Below, in pieces: positions 11,713 through 22,931 of a stretch of DNA of 64,000 bases. The notes under the pieces were generated by a model that searched no databases, had not been told where the DNA came from, and was given only the letters and a program-made list of their open reading frames with translations. The stretch covers positions 23,307,387 through 23,371,386 of the forward strand of contig OU612069.1 of NCBI GenBank assembly GCA_914767715.1, in the 5' to 3' direction. The position numbers were made by a program, and so were the translations under genes. Within the stretch, counting starts at the first letter, position 1; each line of letters starts with the position of its first letter. Source of the stretch: Membranipora membranacea. Taxonomy: Eukaryota > Bryozoa > Gymnolaemata > Cheilostomatida > Membraniporidae.

Positions 11713-12566
11713 ATTGCAGCTTCATTAGGGAAGAAAGGCCAGTGTCAAGTCATATGGTGATGATGGACAGTGTACCTTTTGAAATCGTGTGAGAACTTTC
11801 TAGAAAATGTTCTAATATGCAACTTATATCCTCTTCCTAATAATTTTTGTCGTTAAAAATTTAAAATCCAGTCAGTTTTATAACCCGCCTAAAGAGCATT
11901 CTGTAGACTCTGATGTTAAGTTTTCTAGCTCAAAGCTGTTTGACAGCGTGACATACACCTTTGAAATATTCTTTTATCGTCCAAAAGTGTCTGATATGTA
12001 CATAATGTGATTTAGTAAAACAACATGGGTTAATAGTGATTTTGAATTATGGCATGCAGGGATCTACAATGTAATTCTGATAGCCCTTGAAACTTTTAAG
12101 ATGGGATAATTATAATGCAATAAAACAAGATGCTTTAAGTTTTTTATATTTCTTTGATTTAAGCTCTAAAACCATTAATGTGAGTAACAAACAATGGATT
12201 CTACTAATATTTTTATTGGTCTCTCGCATTTGTCAAGCTTCCTAATCTTTATGAACAAAGTGTTCGACACACCAAGTTCAACATCACTAGCTACTGTTAG
12301 GTTAAAAGTTGGTGCAATGTTTAATTTTATCGACATCCTACAAGGTATTGCAACCTTTTTTATTGGTTCATTAAAATGCAAAAAATCCAGTCATATTATT
12401 TAACAAGCTACAACCAAAACATGAGCGAAGGCTGATCACATATTAAATCATATGTTCAGATTTCCTCAAAGACAAATAATCCTAATAACGGTGTTTTACT
12501 GGACGTTTGTGACCTCATAATAATTGAGATGTTTTGAAAAGGAAGTTGTATCTCATCTTCACTTAC

Positions 12567-12740
12567 TGAAACTTACTCTATAAACCCTTCCATTTACGGA
12601 ATAGTCAGACACCGATGCTGTAGTTGCAGTAAGCCATATTGCACTCTTCAGCTCCACCCATTTACATGTTGCAGCATTGTTTGTCTTTACGATACTAGGA
12701 TAAGGTCCTGTAAAGTCCCTGCAAATTGACAAGCTTGTCC
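12567..12740 (-). pseudogene. Copy of propeller exon 18
   Basis: 174 bases, the same length as exon 18, open, acceptor T-tract plus AG, donor GTAAGT. It keeps CRDFTG, KTNNAATCKWVELKSA and the final VYRVSF. Only a few residue changes from the parent. Confidence 0.7.
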
Positions 12741-12958
12741 CTAAAAAAAAGTGCAATCTGTAAAGGTGTGTTATCCGGTGAGCTTTGAGTGTATTAAACT
12801 AAAAAGTGAGGTAATAAACCTGCGAGCAGCAATGCATCAAATTCATTCCTCAAGGAACCATGTCTACTCTCATTCATTAGTGAAGATAGCCATATGCGTG
12901 CAATAACATAATAAGAATTTATTGCTCGCTTATAAATTATGAGTATTACTGATCCTAC

Positions 12959-13143
12959 CACTAGTGATATTATATATAACAACACTTCCTTTGCCATGGA
13001 CAGCTACCATCAAAATGTTACGGTATTCAGGATTCATATCAATCATTCCTCCTGCTCCGCCAAATGGACTCGGCGAATTATAGTCAAGGTTAAAGGTCGC
13101 CGAATCCCTGTACTCATATACCAGAGTTGACAGCGGCTTGAGG
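12959..13143 (-). pseudogene. Copy of propeller exon 17
   Basis: 185 bases, open, with the CTGTTACAG acceptor kept and a GTAGGA donor. The central FGGAGG and the NILMVA..HGKGSVVIYNITS blade are kept. About 17 of 62 residues differ from exon 17, yet no stop or frameshift is present. Confidence 0.7.
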
Positions 13144-13606
13144 CTGTAACAGATAAGTAAAACACGTTATGATGTACACTGGGATTCAGTCCAACAAATT
13201 GGAGTTATCTACTCAGGTTGGGTGTGACTGTAACTCCACACAATAACGAACCAAAACCCATCAGCCGACCAAAACATGGGCATATAAGCCGAAAAATCTG
13301 ACCCACCACTTTTCACCCCAGACACAACTCGCTCGCGAAAATTTCGCGAACTTATTCGCAATATTTGACATTTTTATGGTTTTTCAATCATTAAAACCAA
13401 TTCATGGGTGTTTTATATGGAAAGAGCATGAAAAACTACCCTAAGAAGATTTTAAGGGTGAAAATCAAAGAAAAAATTAAAAAAAAATATTTAAAAAAAA
13501 ATTTTTTTAAAAATTTTAATTTAACCCACGAGGAGTCGTGAGTCGTGAGTGGTAATATACGCCCATGGAGTACGCATGTGCAATAATGATGACCTTTGGA
13601 CTTTAG

Positions 13607-13699
13607 CTTGTTATTTTCTAACAGCCCAGCTTTACATTTTATTACCATATCCGGTTATGGTAATAAAAGTGTTAAGCTGGGCTGTTAGAAAATAGCAAG
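13607..13699. repeat. 93-bp hairpin abutting the Gypsy 5' LTR
   Basis: Two arms of about 43 bp (CTTGTTATTTTCTAACAGCC.. and its complement ending ..AAAATAGCAAG) surround a loop of about 6 bases. The right arm ends at 13699 and the LTR starts at 13700. Likely a short palindromic MITE that served as an insertion target. Confidence 0.8.
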
Positions 13700-13909
13700 T
13701 GTAGTGCAAGGCATTATAGACTGCAGGTTGTAAATAGGGAAAGACAGATAAGAGTGCTGCATAAGAACTCAGGCTACATCCGGGGATGCGCAGGAAAGAG
13801 GCATTAATAATCACGCGGGCTTAGGGGGGAGAAGAGAATGAGAGAAGACAAAGAAGTTGTACCAATACTGGACACCTCAGCATATCTCATGGAAGTTGAA
13901 TACGCTACA
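13700..13909 (+). repeat. Gypsy 5' LTR
   Basis: Starts TGTAGTGCAAGG, ends TACGCTACA; matched along its length by 18322-18531. The short inverted ends are TGTAG/CTACA. Confidence 0.9.
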
Positions 13910-13930
13910 TGGTGTCAGATGTAAGCTATA
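13910..13930 (+). other. Putative primer binding site
   Basis: TGGTGTCAGATG follows the LTR directly, in the usual position and with the usual TGG start (complement of a tRNA CCA end). The tRNA was not identified. Confidence 0.55.
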
Positions 13931-14034
13931 GAGTATTACTGATTTGATCTAATATGTGGTCGAGGAGGCCATATTTGAGAGAGAGGAAAAGTGAGATCTT
14001 TGAATAAATAACCGACATTGATCACTTTACAAAC

Positions 14035-15027
14035 ATGGACAATAAATATTTGGAAGGAGTGTTAAGACTCCAGTGTTTAGCTTGGAGAATGGTGCTGAGT
14101 TGGAATGTTGGAGGAAGTTTATCAGACATTTTGAGATAGCTGTGATTGGTGCAGGGTTGAGATACAAGGACAGTGATGGAATTAGGTCCAGGAGAAAGGC
14201 ATGAAGATAGTCAAGTAGAGAAGTTAGAAATAGAGCAGAGAAAAGCGGCATTACTGCTATATAGCATGGGAAGTATGGTATGAACATCTTTGAGACATGG
14301 GATGGTGATGTGGATGCCATGCAATATGAGCAACTGAAATTGGCGTTTGACAACCATTTTGCAAGCAGAGAAAACATAGTCGCGACCAGACACAGGTTCT
14401 TGTGTATGGAGCAGAGGAGAGATTAGACAATTATATAGAAAGGGTAGAAAGGAGTGGCAGTACATGCAGATGGGGCGGATTGGAAGAAGAAATGAACACC
14501 CTCATTGTTATCAAAGGAATGCATGTAGATAAGATAAGAGGTGAGCTGCTGTTGAAAAAGGAGTTGACTTTAGACAAGGTGAAAAACATGTGCAGAAGAT
14601 ATGAATCAGCCAAGGCTGCAGCCAAAATAATCAAGTCAGGAGAATCTAAACCTGTTTCAGAAGTTGACCTAGTTGAAGTTAGTCAGGAGAACTCAACAGT
14701 TGATAAAGAGCAAGTAGATATAGCCAGGGTTGGAGCAAGTAATTTTAGTTCAGGATTCAGAGATCGTGGAGGTAGCAGAGGCCGGGGCAGAGGCCGGGGT
14801 TGTCGGACATGTGGACGCTATGGTGGTCATGATTACAGATCATGTGTGTGGAGAAGGTGAGGAATGAGAAAGGAGAAAAGAGTGGTCAAAGGGAGTCCCG
14901 AAAATGTTACGTGTGTGGAAAGCCTTCGAACATAGCAAAATTCTGTCCAAACAAGTTTGCAGGCAGAGAAACAGGAAAAGGGGAGATAAATGCTGTAGCA
15001 GGATACTCCAGCGATGAATCGTTATGA
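14035..15027 (+). pseudogene. Gypsy gag remnant with zinc knuckles
   Basis: Structural polyprotein of the element. Pieces in different frames are separated by stops near 14197 and shifts around 14400. The best open pieces are 14402-14860 and 14842-15027. A capsid-like helical stretch is followed by a short RG-rich run (GGSRGRGRGRG) and two knuckles. The first fits CX2CX5HX4C (CRTCGRYGGHDYRSC). The second is CYVCGKPSNIAKFC, where the expected His is Asn, so zinc binding there is probably weakened. Confidence 0.8.
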
Positions 15028-15039
15028 CTAGGAAGGAAG

Positions 15040-15340
15040 AAAGACAATGAATTTGAAATCAACCTGAGATATGCTAAGAAGATGGTTAAATTCATTGTGG
15101 ATACTGGAGCGGATGTGACAGTTATCAACAGGGAGACAGCGCAGAGGCTATGATTAGATATGCGCCCGACTCGACATGATTTTAGAAGAGCAGATGGGAG
15201 TAAATTAGAGATTCACTTCAAGGCATACCTTCCCCTTATCTCTGTATGGGGTCAAGAAGTAAGAGGTAAAGCGTACATCCTAGAAGGGGCACGTAACAAT
15301 TTACTAGGAAAGCCAGAGATTCGGAAGTTCATATTGGTGA
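15040..15340 (+). pseudogene. Gypsy aspartic protease remnant
   Basis: The active-site motif DTGADVTVI lies at about 15100-15126 and is followed within 30 bases by an in-frame TGA. The rest continues in the 15160 reading frame to a GARNNLLGKPEI flap-like end. Broken by the stop. Confidence 0.78.
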
Positions 15341-16027
15341 AGACAATAAGGAGCATTAGCGAAGAGGTAGTGTTGAAACATCCTAAGTTATTCGGTAAAT
15401 TGGGAGTATTACCGGATGTGTTCAAGAAAATAATCAAGGAGGGCGCAAATCCGTTGTGCTTGAACGTCCCACGAAGGTTACCTATAGGATTGAGAAAGGC
15501 CACAAAGGATGAGTTAGAAAGGATGGAGGAGTTGGGTGTTATAGAGAAGGTAGAGAAGCCAACTTCTTGGTGTTCTGGCATGGTGGTAGCCCCTAAATCT
15601 AATGGAAATGTCAGAATATGCGTTGATCTGACCCAACTGAATAAGAGTGTGATGAGGGAGACATATCCATTACCCCATCTGGAAGACACCCTTGCATCAT
15701 TAGAAGGCAGTCGATACTTTAGCATGATGGATGCAAACTCAGGATTTTGGCAGATTGATTTGGCGGAGGAGTCAAGAGAGTATACCACTTTTATAACACC
15801 ATTTGGTCGTTATCAATACCTGAAAATGCTGTTTGAAATTTGCATTGGAATTTTTCGAAAGGCAAACGAACAAAATATTAGAGGGACTAACAGGAGTGGT
15901 GTGTATGATGGACGACATTTTGGTTGTTGGAAAGAGCAAGGAGGAGCATGATACAAGATTAGCGGAAGTTCTGAAGAAAGTCGAAGAAGCGGGGATGACA
16001 TTAAACAAAGAGAAGTGTGTATTCTGA
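15340..16027 (+). pseudogene. Gypsy reverse transcriptase remnant
   Basis: Characteristic blocks run in order: GVIEKVEKPTSWCS, the RICVDLTQLNK block, YPLPHLEDTLASLEGSRYFS, the GFWQI block and TTFITPFGRYQYLKM. A frameshift near 15830 then moves the frame to the LEFFERQTNKIL block and the catalytic MMDDIL (usual YMDD/YIDD). A stop follows at about 16025. Confidence 0.88.
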
Positions 16028-16810
16028 GTTCAGGAAGTGAAACTTCTGGGGCACATACTGACTAAGAAAGGTATAGGAGTAGATTTGGAGAAGGAGTGGG
16101 CCATCCGCGAGATGCCAGCACCGACTGATAGGAAGGGGTTGCAGAGATTTTTAGCTATGGTGAACTACTTGGGTACATTCAGCCCTCTCGTATCAGAAGT
16201 AGAGGTGCCTCTGAGAGAATTAGACAGGAAAAAGAATGATTGGACATTGCTAGAGATACATCAGAGGAGTTTTGATAAGGTTAAGGAGCTAATTACATCT
16301 TCTTCGTTGTTGGCTTTGTTTGACTACATTAAAAGTCACAGGGTAACAGCTGACGCCAGTTATCATTCTCTGGGGGCAGCGCTGTTACAGGACCAGGGAG
16401 ATGGGGAATGGAAACCAGTGGCTTACGCCTCTAGGAAGCTCACAGATGCTGAAAGGAGATATGGTCAAATTGAGAAGGAAGCCCTGGCGATCACATGGGC
16501 ATGTGAAAAATTTGACTTTTATCTAGTTGGAAGACATTTTGAAGTAGAGACAGACCACAAGAGCATTGATTCCTCTGCTTGGGTCTAAGGATTTGTCAGA
16601 ACTGCCGCTGAGGATTCAACGACTTAAGATGAGACTTATGAGATATGGCTATAAAATTTTCCATACACCTGGGAGTAAAATGTTTATTGCTGATTTACTC
16701 TCAAGGCCACCGACCGAACAAGAAGAAGCTAGGATAGCAAGGGTGGAAATGCACATTAGGGCTTTGATATCTGCGGAAGGACATGCGTTGGTGGAAGAGA
16801 TAAAGTAGAT
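16028..16810 (+). pseudogene. Gypsy RT thumb and RNase H remnant
   Basis: Begins with KLLGHILTKKGI and a thumb region. RNase H has TADAS, LGAALLQ, PVAYASRKLTDAE and EKEALAITWACEKF. A frameshift at about 16570 follows the DHKSI block, and the continuation includes RLMRYGYKIFHTPGSK and the ADLLSRPP end typical of Gypsy elements. Confidence 0.88.
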
Positions 16811-17700
16811 GAAGATTATCTTGTGATTTTGAAGGCTATGAAAGAGGGATGGCCAAGAACAGTAAAGGGAGAGCTGAAGACGGTGAAGGGCAACGTGGAT
16901 CTTCTGAGTGAGAAAGACGGCCTAATTGTGATGAACTCCAGACTGTACATTCCTACAGCAATGCTCGAGAACATGCTGCTGCGCTTACATTCCGGTCACC
17001 AGGGTATGGTCAAAACGTATCGCAGGAGTCAAGACTCGGTGTGATGGCCCTCTATAAGAAAGGAGATTATTGAGATGGCAGAAGAATGCCAGAAATGTAT
17101 TAAATTAGACAAAATAATGAGGAATCTTTCATTACACCAAACGGAGCTGCCAGAAGCTCCGTGGAGTCATGTAGCTTGGGATTTGTTTGAGTTTAGAGGG
17201 AAGGTTTATGCTTTGTTTGTTGACTACTACTCCCGGTGGATTGAGGTTGTAGAGATGAGTGGACAAACAGGGGCGGGATTGGCCAAGAAGTTCAGACCAG
17301 TTATTGCGAGGTATGGAGCCCCAGATAGGATAAGGACGGATAATGGCCCTTGTTATGTTTCTAAAGAGTGGAGAGATTTGATGGAATAATACAGCGTTAT
17401 CCAGGTTACTAGTAGCCCACACCATCATGAGACTAACGGTCTGGCAGAGAGGAGTGTGGGGACTAATAAAGGACTTTGGAATAAGGAAGAAGATAAGAAT
17501 AAGGCCCTGCTGGCATATCGTACCACCCCACTAGAGAGCAGCTGCAGACCAGACGAGCTTCTATTAGGCAGGAGAATGCGGAACGAATTACCTATCCAGC
17601 ATCAGAAGGCATGTGATACTGAGGGCTTTAGAAAACGAGACACTACTTTAAAGGAGAGAAAGGAGAGGAACTTTTACAAATCGAGGAGCGCTTAGGATTT
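16811..17700 (+). pseudogene. Gypsy integrase remnant
   Basis: The H2C2 zinc region (HSGHQGMVKT, then CQKC) is interrupted by a TGA at 17041. The core shows the three acidic positions: D in AWDLFEF, D in RTDNGPC, and E in NGLAERSV, the last after another stop at 17387. A C-terminal AYRTTP..RRMRNELP block follows. Inactive as it stands. Confidence 0.85.
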
Positions 17701-18321
17701 CGCAGATTTACAAGAGGGTCAGACAGTATGGGTTAAAATTAGTCACGCATACAAGGGCAAGAGAGGCATTGTGAAATACAAGGCCCGATAGCTACTGGAT
17801 TGAGACAGACAAAAGACTTGTGAGAAGGACTAGGAAACATTTACGAATATTGCCGAAGGATGACATAGAAGGTGGTGAGGAGAGTCCAGCAGATGAGGAC
17901 GACAACCGAGATCAAGGGAGAATAGAGATAGAACGAAACATCCAGCCAAGTGCCCCTAGGTCACCAAGTACAAGAAACGCTTAGAAGGTCGAAAACCCTG
18001 ATTATGTGTGGTACTAGAATCGTTTGCGTTGAGAGGGAGGAATAGCAGAAGGAGTATTAGACAGAAATGGAATAGATAGGAAGGGAACAGGTCAGTTAGG
18101 GACCTGTGAGAGAGAGTGCGTAGTATTAGCCAGGAAGGATAGAAGAGTGCGTAGTATTAGTCAGGAAGGAGATAAGAGTAAGAAGAATACTAGAATCAAG
18201 GTCTAAGGGATATTAGCCAGGAACACTTATACACTATATAGATTTCTACTACCAGGACTTTGGTATCAAATATATTACCCACAACAAGGGCTATCAATAA
18301 CAATATAGAAAGAGAGGAGGA

Positions 18322-18531
18322 TGTAGTGCAAGGTATAATAGACTGCAGGTAGTAAATAGGGTAAGACAGATTAGAGTGCTGCATAAGAACTGAGGCAACA
18401 TCCGGGAATGCCCAGGAAAGAGGCATTAATAATCACGCTGTCTTAGGGAGGAGAAGAGAATGAGAGAAGACAAAGAAGTTGCACCAATACTTGACACCTC
18501 AGCATATCTCATGTAAGTTAAATACACTACA
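18322..18531 (+). repeat. Gypsy 3' LTR
   Basis: 210 bases starting TGTAGTGCAAGG after the purine tract and ending ATACACTACA; about 91% identical by eye to 13700-13909. Confidence 0.9.
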
Positions 18532-19476
18532 GTTAAAGCTTGCAAATCCTTAACGTGGCCTTTCTTGATTGTACATAAAATCATCATGCCTAATGCGTGA
18601 TTAGAATGTATCATAAAACCAATAAGATCATATGTTAGTCAAGTACTGACTCAGAGATGTTATAGACAGTTCTGTGCTTGCAAATGCACATCACACAGGT
18701 AATTAGCCAGGGGCTTATAGTTCGAGCAATTTTGTCATCTAACATAGCATCCTCATTGAGAGCAGTTAGTCCTGTTTTTTCTGTAACTGGCCTTGTAAAA
18801 AATGTAAAGTATGCTGTATAAGTGGGGATCACCAAAGAGATTCCCTATCAACTATTTTAATGTTGCAAGAAATAATAATTCAATGTCTTTGATCTTCTAA
18901 AGTGCTTTGCTACTTTTCCACCTTGAATGTAATTCAACAGCAACTTCAACATAATCAAACTTTGAATGGCTTCAAATGCCGAGTTAATCTTCGACAATGC
19001 AATTTGATGGTACTTTAATCTTAGTTAAGTGCTTAAACTGTGAACGGATAGCAGGTGGAGGCATTTCATTATCCATCACTGGTGAGAAAATGGCTGATAA
19101 TGACATGCCTCTACCATCTATCCAGCTATAGTATGAGCGCATAAACTTATGCACCTCTGAGTTTGCTCTGCCTGCTATTGGCCTCCTGTTTTGAGTGGTT
19201 ATTGACACTTCAAACAGGATGACAGATAGAGAAAACACATTATGTCACCAGCAGAAAAGAAAGAATTGAGAGGAATTTCACCTGAGGCCAACTCAAGATA
19301 ATAGCATTGTCTTACATTAAAACTGAAAGCTTTTGCCAATATCAACAAAATGTGGATGTCGGGTCATTATAGCACACACAAATGGAAATTGAAAGAAAAA
19401 AATTAGCATTAGCATTAATAATGAATGTCAATAGAAAGAAAATTTGACGTGATTATTGTTTCATTGTTTGCTTTAG
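18532..19476. other. Non-coding stretch between Gypsy element and transporter copy
   Basis: Nothing recognisable was seen apart from AT-rich sequence. No gene is supported. Confidence 0.3.
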
Positions 19477-20602
19477 ATATGGACTTTCGTGTTGTCAGCA
19501 TTTGCTAGGAAGTTTGGACAGGGAGGCTTCTTTTCAATATAACAAGACTATGCCAAGCAATACCTTGGTCTCAAACTACCAGAATCAGGAATAGGAGGTA
19601 CAACATAGCGGAAGTTGAACTGGAACTATAGTAAACTGGTGTCCCTGGTAGTCAGTGGACTATTGGATGGGTTGTCAATATTCCATATCTCCACAGCAAA
19701 AGATAAGGTAGGCTCAGCCATTTGTGCCGCCTGATGTTGGATGGATCTACCCTTAGCTTAAGCAAGAAATTAATGATTGGATTGGCAAATGTCAAACCAA
19801 TTGAATGACATACCAAGAGTTTCTTCTCACTTTTCAATACCTATGGTGGTAGGATACCCTGTGAATAGACAGTTTTCTGAGCTCTTATTTATGCCTCAAT
19901 TCGGAGTTGTCCTCTCTCCAGTTTGGTACTTCTAACCCACGCCGCATAGGAAAAACCTGCTGAAAGAGGGTCAACTTGAAAACCGCTTTTGTTAGGATAA
20001 AAATGATTTTTGATTCTGAGTCTGCACCATTGAAAACCCTGTGAGACATGGATACCAAATCATTGGAGGCTTGAATGTTGATAAATCTTAATTTTAGTGA
20101 CGAATCTCGCGAAAAATTCTGCCAAATTGTCCGCAAATCAGGCAGAAAATGCTAATTGACTATCCAAATACTAAAATTATTTCCAAAAACTATGTCCATA
20201 TGAGTTTTCAATGTTGCAGATTCTGAATCAAAAATAATTTTAATCCTATTATAAGCGGTTTTCAAGATAACCCTCTCTTCAGCACGTTTTTCCTATGCGG
20301 CATGGGTTAAAAGTACCAAACTGGAGAGAGGACAACTCCGAATCGAGGCCTAAATCAGAGCTCAGAAAACTGTCTATAGATTCTAGTCATGAAACTGTCC
20401 CTTCTAATAGTTGGTCATAAAAGTGTTCTGCCGAGTAATATCCATATGTCCTCTTTTCCGGGCTTGTTTTTACCTATTCATTAGTTTTCTTGGGACGGTG
20501 CATGGAGTATTTATTGGTAACTTTACCAGCTTTGGAAGTGAGCTAGCTGGTGCTAGGAATATGGTATTCATCCAATCTTTTGAAGCCTTTGGTAATGGAT
20601 TG
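19477..20602 (+). pseudogene. Inverted, broken copy of transporter exons 4 and 5
   Basis: 19477-19707 matches transporter exon 4: it keeps SAFARKFGQGGFF, ESGIGGT and the exon-end GT donor with some intron. It has a TAA where the parent has Tyr-Pro (ATATAACAAG), a TAG, and a deletion of about 45 bases. About 20463-20602 matches exon 5 (NFTSFGSELAGARNM, QSFEAFGNGLG), ends in a TAG and has lost its acceptor. The retained intron border shows this is a DNA-level duplication, not a retrocopy. A foldback element (19865-20377) occupies the intron. Confidence 0.82.
19865..20377. mobile_element. 513-bp foldback element
   Basis: Arms of about 190 bp start ATAGACAGTTTTCTGAGCTC on the left and end with the complement on the right. 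They share GGAGTTGTCCTCTCTCCAG, CCTATGCGGC-type and GAAAACCGCTT blocks, and the centre is about 150 bases. It lies in the intron of the transporter copy. No ORF. Confidence 0.8.
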
Positions 20603-22044
20603 GGACGCTTATAGATGGAGGCATAAAAATTGCTGTACCACACCAACAGACAGGGTAATAATTTAGGGTTTCAAGACGTAAAGTACTCAATAAGTCATAG
20701 CATGTATTTTTTGAGAGAAATTTCCAAAACCATGTCCATACCCAAGTGCGAGTGTTTTGATGGCAGTTTTTTTAGAGGGTTTAATCTTCAGTTATACTGT
20801 CTCAAACAGTTTGAAGAGGTTTACGGACGTGTGAGCTCGAAAACATACCAGGGTAGTTTTGTAAAAAACCTTCACAACCAACTCGACATCTGAATACTTG
20901 CCTCAAACACTGGCTGGGAACTCAAAAAACATTCTTGACTTTTTTCAGAACTTGTCAACACTAAGTTATTACTGGAGTTCTGGAGTTGTTATTCTTTTTG
21001 ATTAACAAGTATGTCCATGTCTCAGCACAGCGGTTGCAGTTTTAACGGAAGATCTCAGACCCTTGGACATGCATGATTAATTTGAATGTGTATCCGTATG
21101 TTTCCTTTGGTACCAATCATATGCAATCTTCGAAGTAGTATAGACATTATCATGTTTTCAAAAGACTCAACCAAAAACATGGGCATTGGATCTTTGCTTT
21201 CACAATAATACTGCCATGCATCAACATTTTGTTGTCATTGACCCCTCAAACGTTCTGCCGTGATTTAGCATGTTTTTGTTTAACATTTCTTACAGGTTAT
21301 CTTCAGGAGTGTATTAATATTATTTTGAATTCTAAAACAGATTTGTGTAAAGACTGCAGTATGTGGCAAGAACCATCAACACAGCAGACATATCGGTTTA
21401 TCTAATCTTCTGAAGTCTGGTGTACCTCGTGATTTGATTTTGTATTTGTCCGTATCGCTGTGTTTCATGTGTATGAAAGAGGGCAGGGTGGGTGTTGGGG
21501 GGGGGGGGAGGCCGTTCTCCCAGCGTTTAAGTGTAACCAAATTCATAACGGACAGTTGTGATGGGGAGGAAAGTATTTGCGCGCAGTGAAATTCTTGTTG
21601 TTGTAATTTTTTTTGCCCTTTCATAATTTTCATCTTACATCGCCCACCCTCCTGCAAGGGGGGAAATTTTGTGCAAATGGTTGTGAAATGAAAGTCAATA
21701 TGGAACATTTCAGCCATAATGCAGGAGCACTTGAAACAAACAGAGTTTTTGATACAAATCTTCATTTCGTCCAGAATGAGGGTTTTGAAAAGGATACTAT
21801 CATTTTAGGGAATTTTGTAATTTTAACATCCAAAGGGTCACTGTTTTGTGTTATTTCAAAGGTAAAAAAACTTGGGAAAGTCGTTCGCACCAGTACCACA
21901 GTTATGATATTTTTGTGTAGAGTGGCTGTTGAAGCTTTGCTACATGCATAATACAGAATGGCCACTATATTGAAATGTCTTGTAGTACTTGGTTCTCTAC
22001 ATAAAGAGGAATCTAAATTGATGGGTAATAACCTTTTTAGGCAT
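20603..22044. other. Non-coding stretch
   Basis: No supported gene. Includes a G-run at about 21499-21508. Confidence 0.3.
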
Positions 22045-22107
22045 AAGGCCGCAATTAGGCCGCAAAAGATTACCCATTAGGCCGCACTGGCAAAAAGGCC
22101 GCAGGTT
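22040..22107. repeat. AGGCCGCA repeat cluster
   Basis: Four AGGCCGCA words within about 65 bases, the first three about 14-35 bases apart, flanked by GGGTAAT and ATTACCC in opposite orientation. A GC-rich island in AT-rich DNA. Confidence 0.55.
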
Positions 22108-22119
22108 GCCCACAGCTGA

Positions 22120-22476
22120 TATAGATAATACAGTCGACATGATTACTGAATGTTGGTGTGCTGTCTACAATAACACCTTTGTGTGCTCAGAGGGAGAAAT
22201 CAAAGTATCATCATCTCCATAGGTTACGCCAAATTGCATAGCAAGTGTGTTTGTAAAACCCAGATTCAGAGTCACAGTTTTGCTAGAATTCAAAATCATA
22301 TTGTTTTTCTCAGACCAGGTGTTTGCTAACATTAGTGCAGTTGGCATCAGGTCAAATTGCTCTGAATTCTTTGTTTTCTGATGGTAACTTAATGAGAATT
22401 CCCTTTCCTGTGTGTCAATAAACAGTAGGTCAATAGCAGGTAGAGCATGCTCAATGTTGCAGCTACCTTCAAACAT
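22120..22476 (-). pseudogene. Non-LTR retrotransposon reverse transcriptase fragment
   Basis: The minus-strand frame contains ANTWSEKNNMILNSSKT, the block after the catalytic site in LINE-type reverse transcriptases. After a frameshift near 22165 comes GVIVDSTPTFSNHVDCI, the LGV-D-x-L-F-x-x-H-V-D block. No catalytic YADD or endonuclease was found upstream. Decayed fragment; the clade is not determined. Confidence 0.65.
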
Positions 22477-22931
22477 AATTTGGTCATTATTATCAGATCA
22501 TACTCCCAGCTAAGAGCAAATGAGCGATATCTCTAGTACACCAAGACCGCTGTAATAATTCTTGTTTATTATCCAGAGACCATGTTCTTAATTTCAATTA
22601 AATGAATAATATACATTGCCAGTTGATTATCGTTGGCCATAACATCTGGGTTGATTGATTGTTGTATGTGACCTGCACTTAGAATTACACAAAGACGACA
22701 GCACTAACGTATATCAGGTAGTAGGATGCTAACAATGGCTAACAATGAATACAGAGACTGAAGTATCATTTGATATATGATATTTATGCGGAAGGATTAT
22801 ATGTACGAACGAACCCCATTAGCGGAATGAGTTGGGACAGGAGGAGGGCAACTTGAGACAGAATTTAAATTGTATGGTAAAATTATCTAAACTTCAGACT
22901 AAATCACTATAAGATATTTTATGCACAGCCG

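Larger units (their letters stand above)
11717..13156 (-). pseudogene. Inverted partial copy of the propeller/EGF gene (exons 17-18 region)
   Basis: Minus-strand homologue of 59830-60610 including introns. Matching exons are at 13143-12959 and 12740-12567, with intron matches at about 12780-12870 and downstream-intron matches at 11717-11860. About 690 bases (11860-12550) have no counterpart in the parent and look inserted. Both exons keep AG acceptors, GT donors, frame and phase. Exon 17' is one codon shorter than its parent and exon 18' has the same 174 bases. No flanking propeller exons were found: the Gypsy element lies upstream and the MITE fragment downstream. It is therefore called a fragment, though a lost second gene is possible. 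Confidence 0.75.
13700..18531 (+). mobile_element. Degenerate Ty3/Gypsy LTR retrotransposon
   Basis: A full-length but inactive element: two 210-bp LTRs, a primer-binding-site-like TGGTGTCAGATG just after the 5' LTR, gag, protease, reverse transcriptase, RNase H and integrase in Gypsy order, and a purine tract (about 18309-18321, GAAAGAGAGGAGGA) before the 3' LTR. The LTRs differ at about 19 of 210 positions, so the insertion is not recent. Several stops and frameshifts interrupt the pol region. No matching target duplication is evident: GCAAG flanks the left, GTTAA the right. Confidence 0.92.

Noticed and set aside
14027-14465. Minus-strand ORFs over gag
   Set aside because: Shadows of the Gypsy gag region.
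15252-15788. 178-codon minus-strand ORF
   Set aside because: Antisense shadow of the Gypsy reverse transcriptase.
21376-21951. Overlapping 129- and 112-codon ORFs on both strands
   Set aside because: No domain, no splice context; probably chance open frames.
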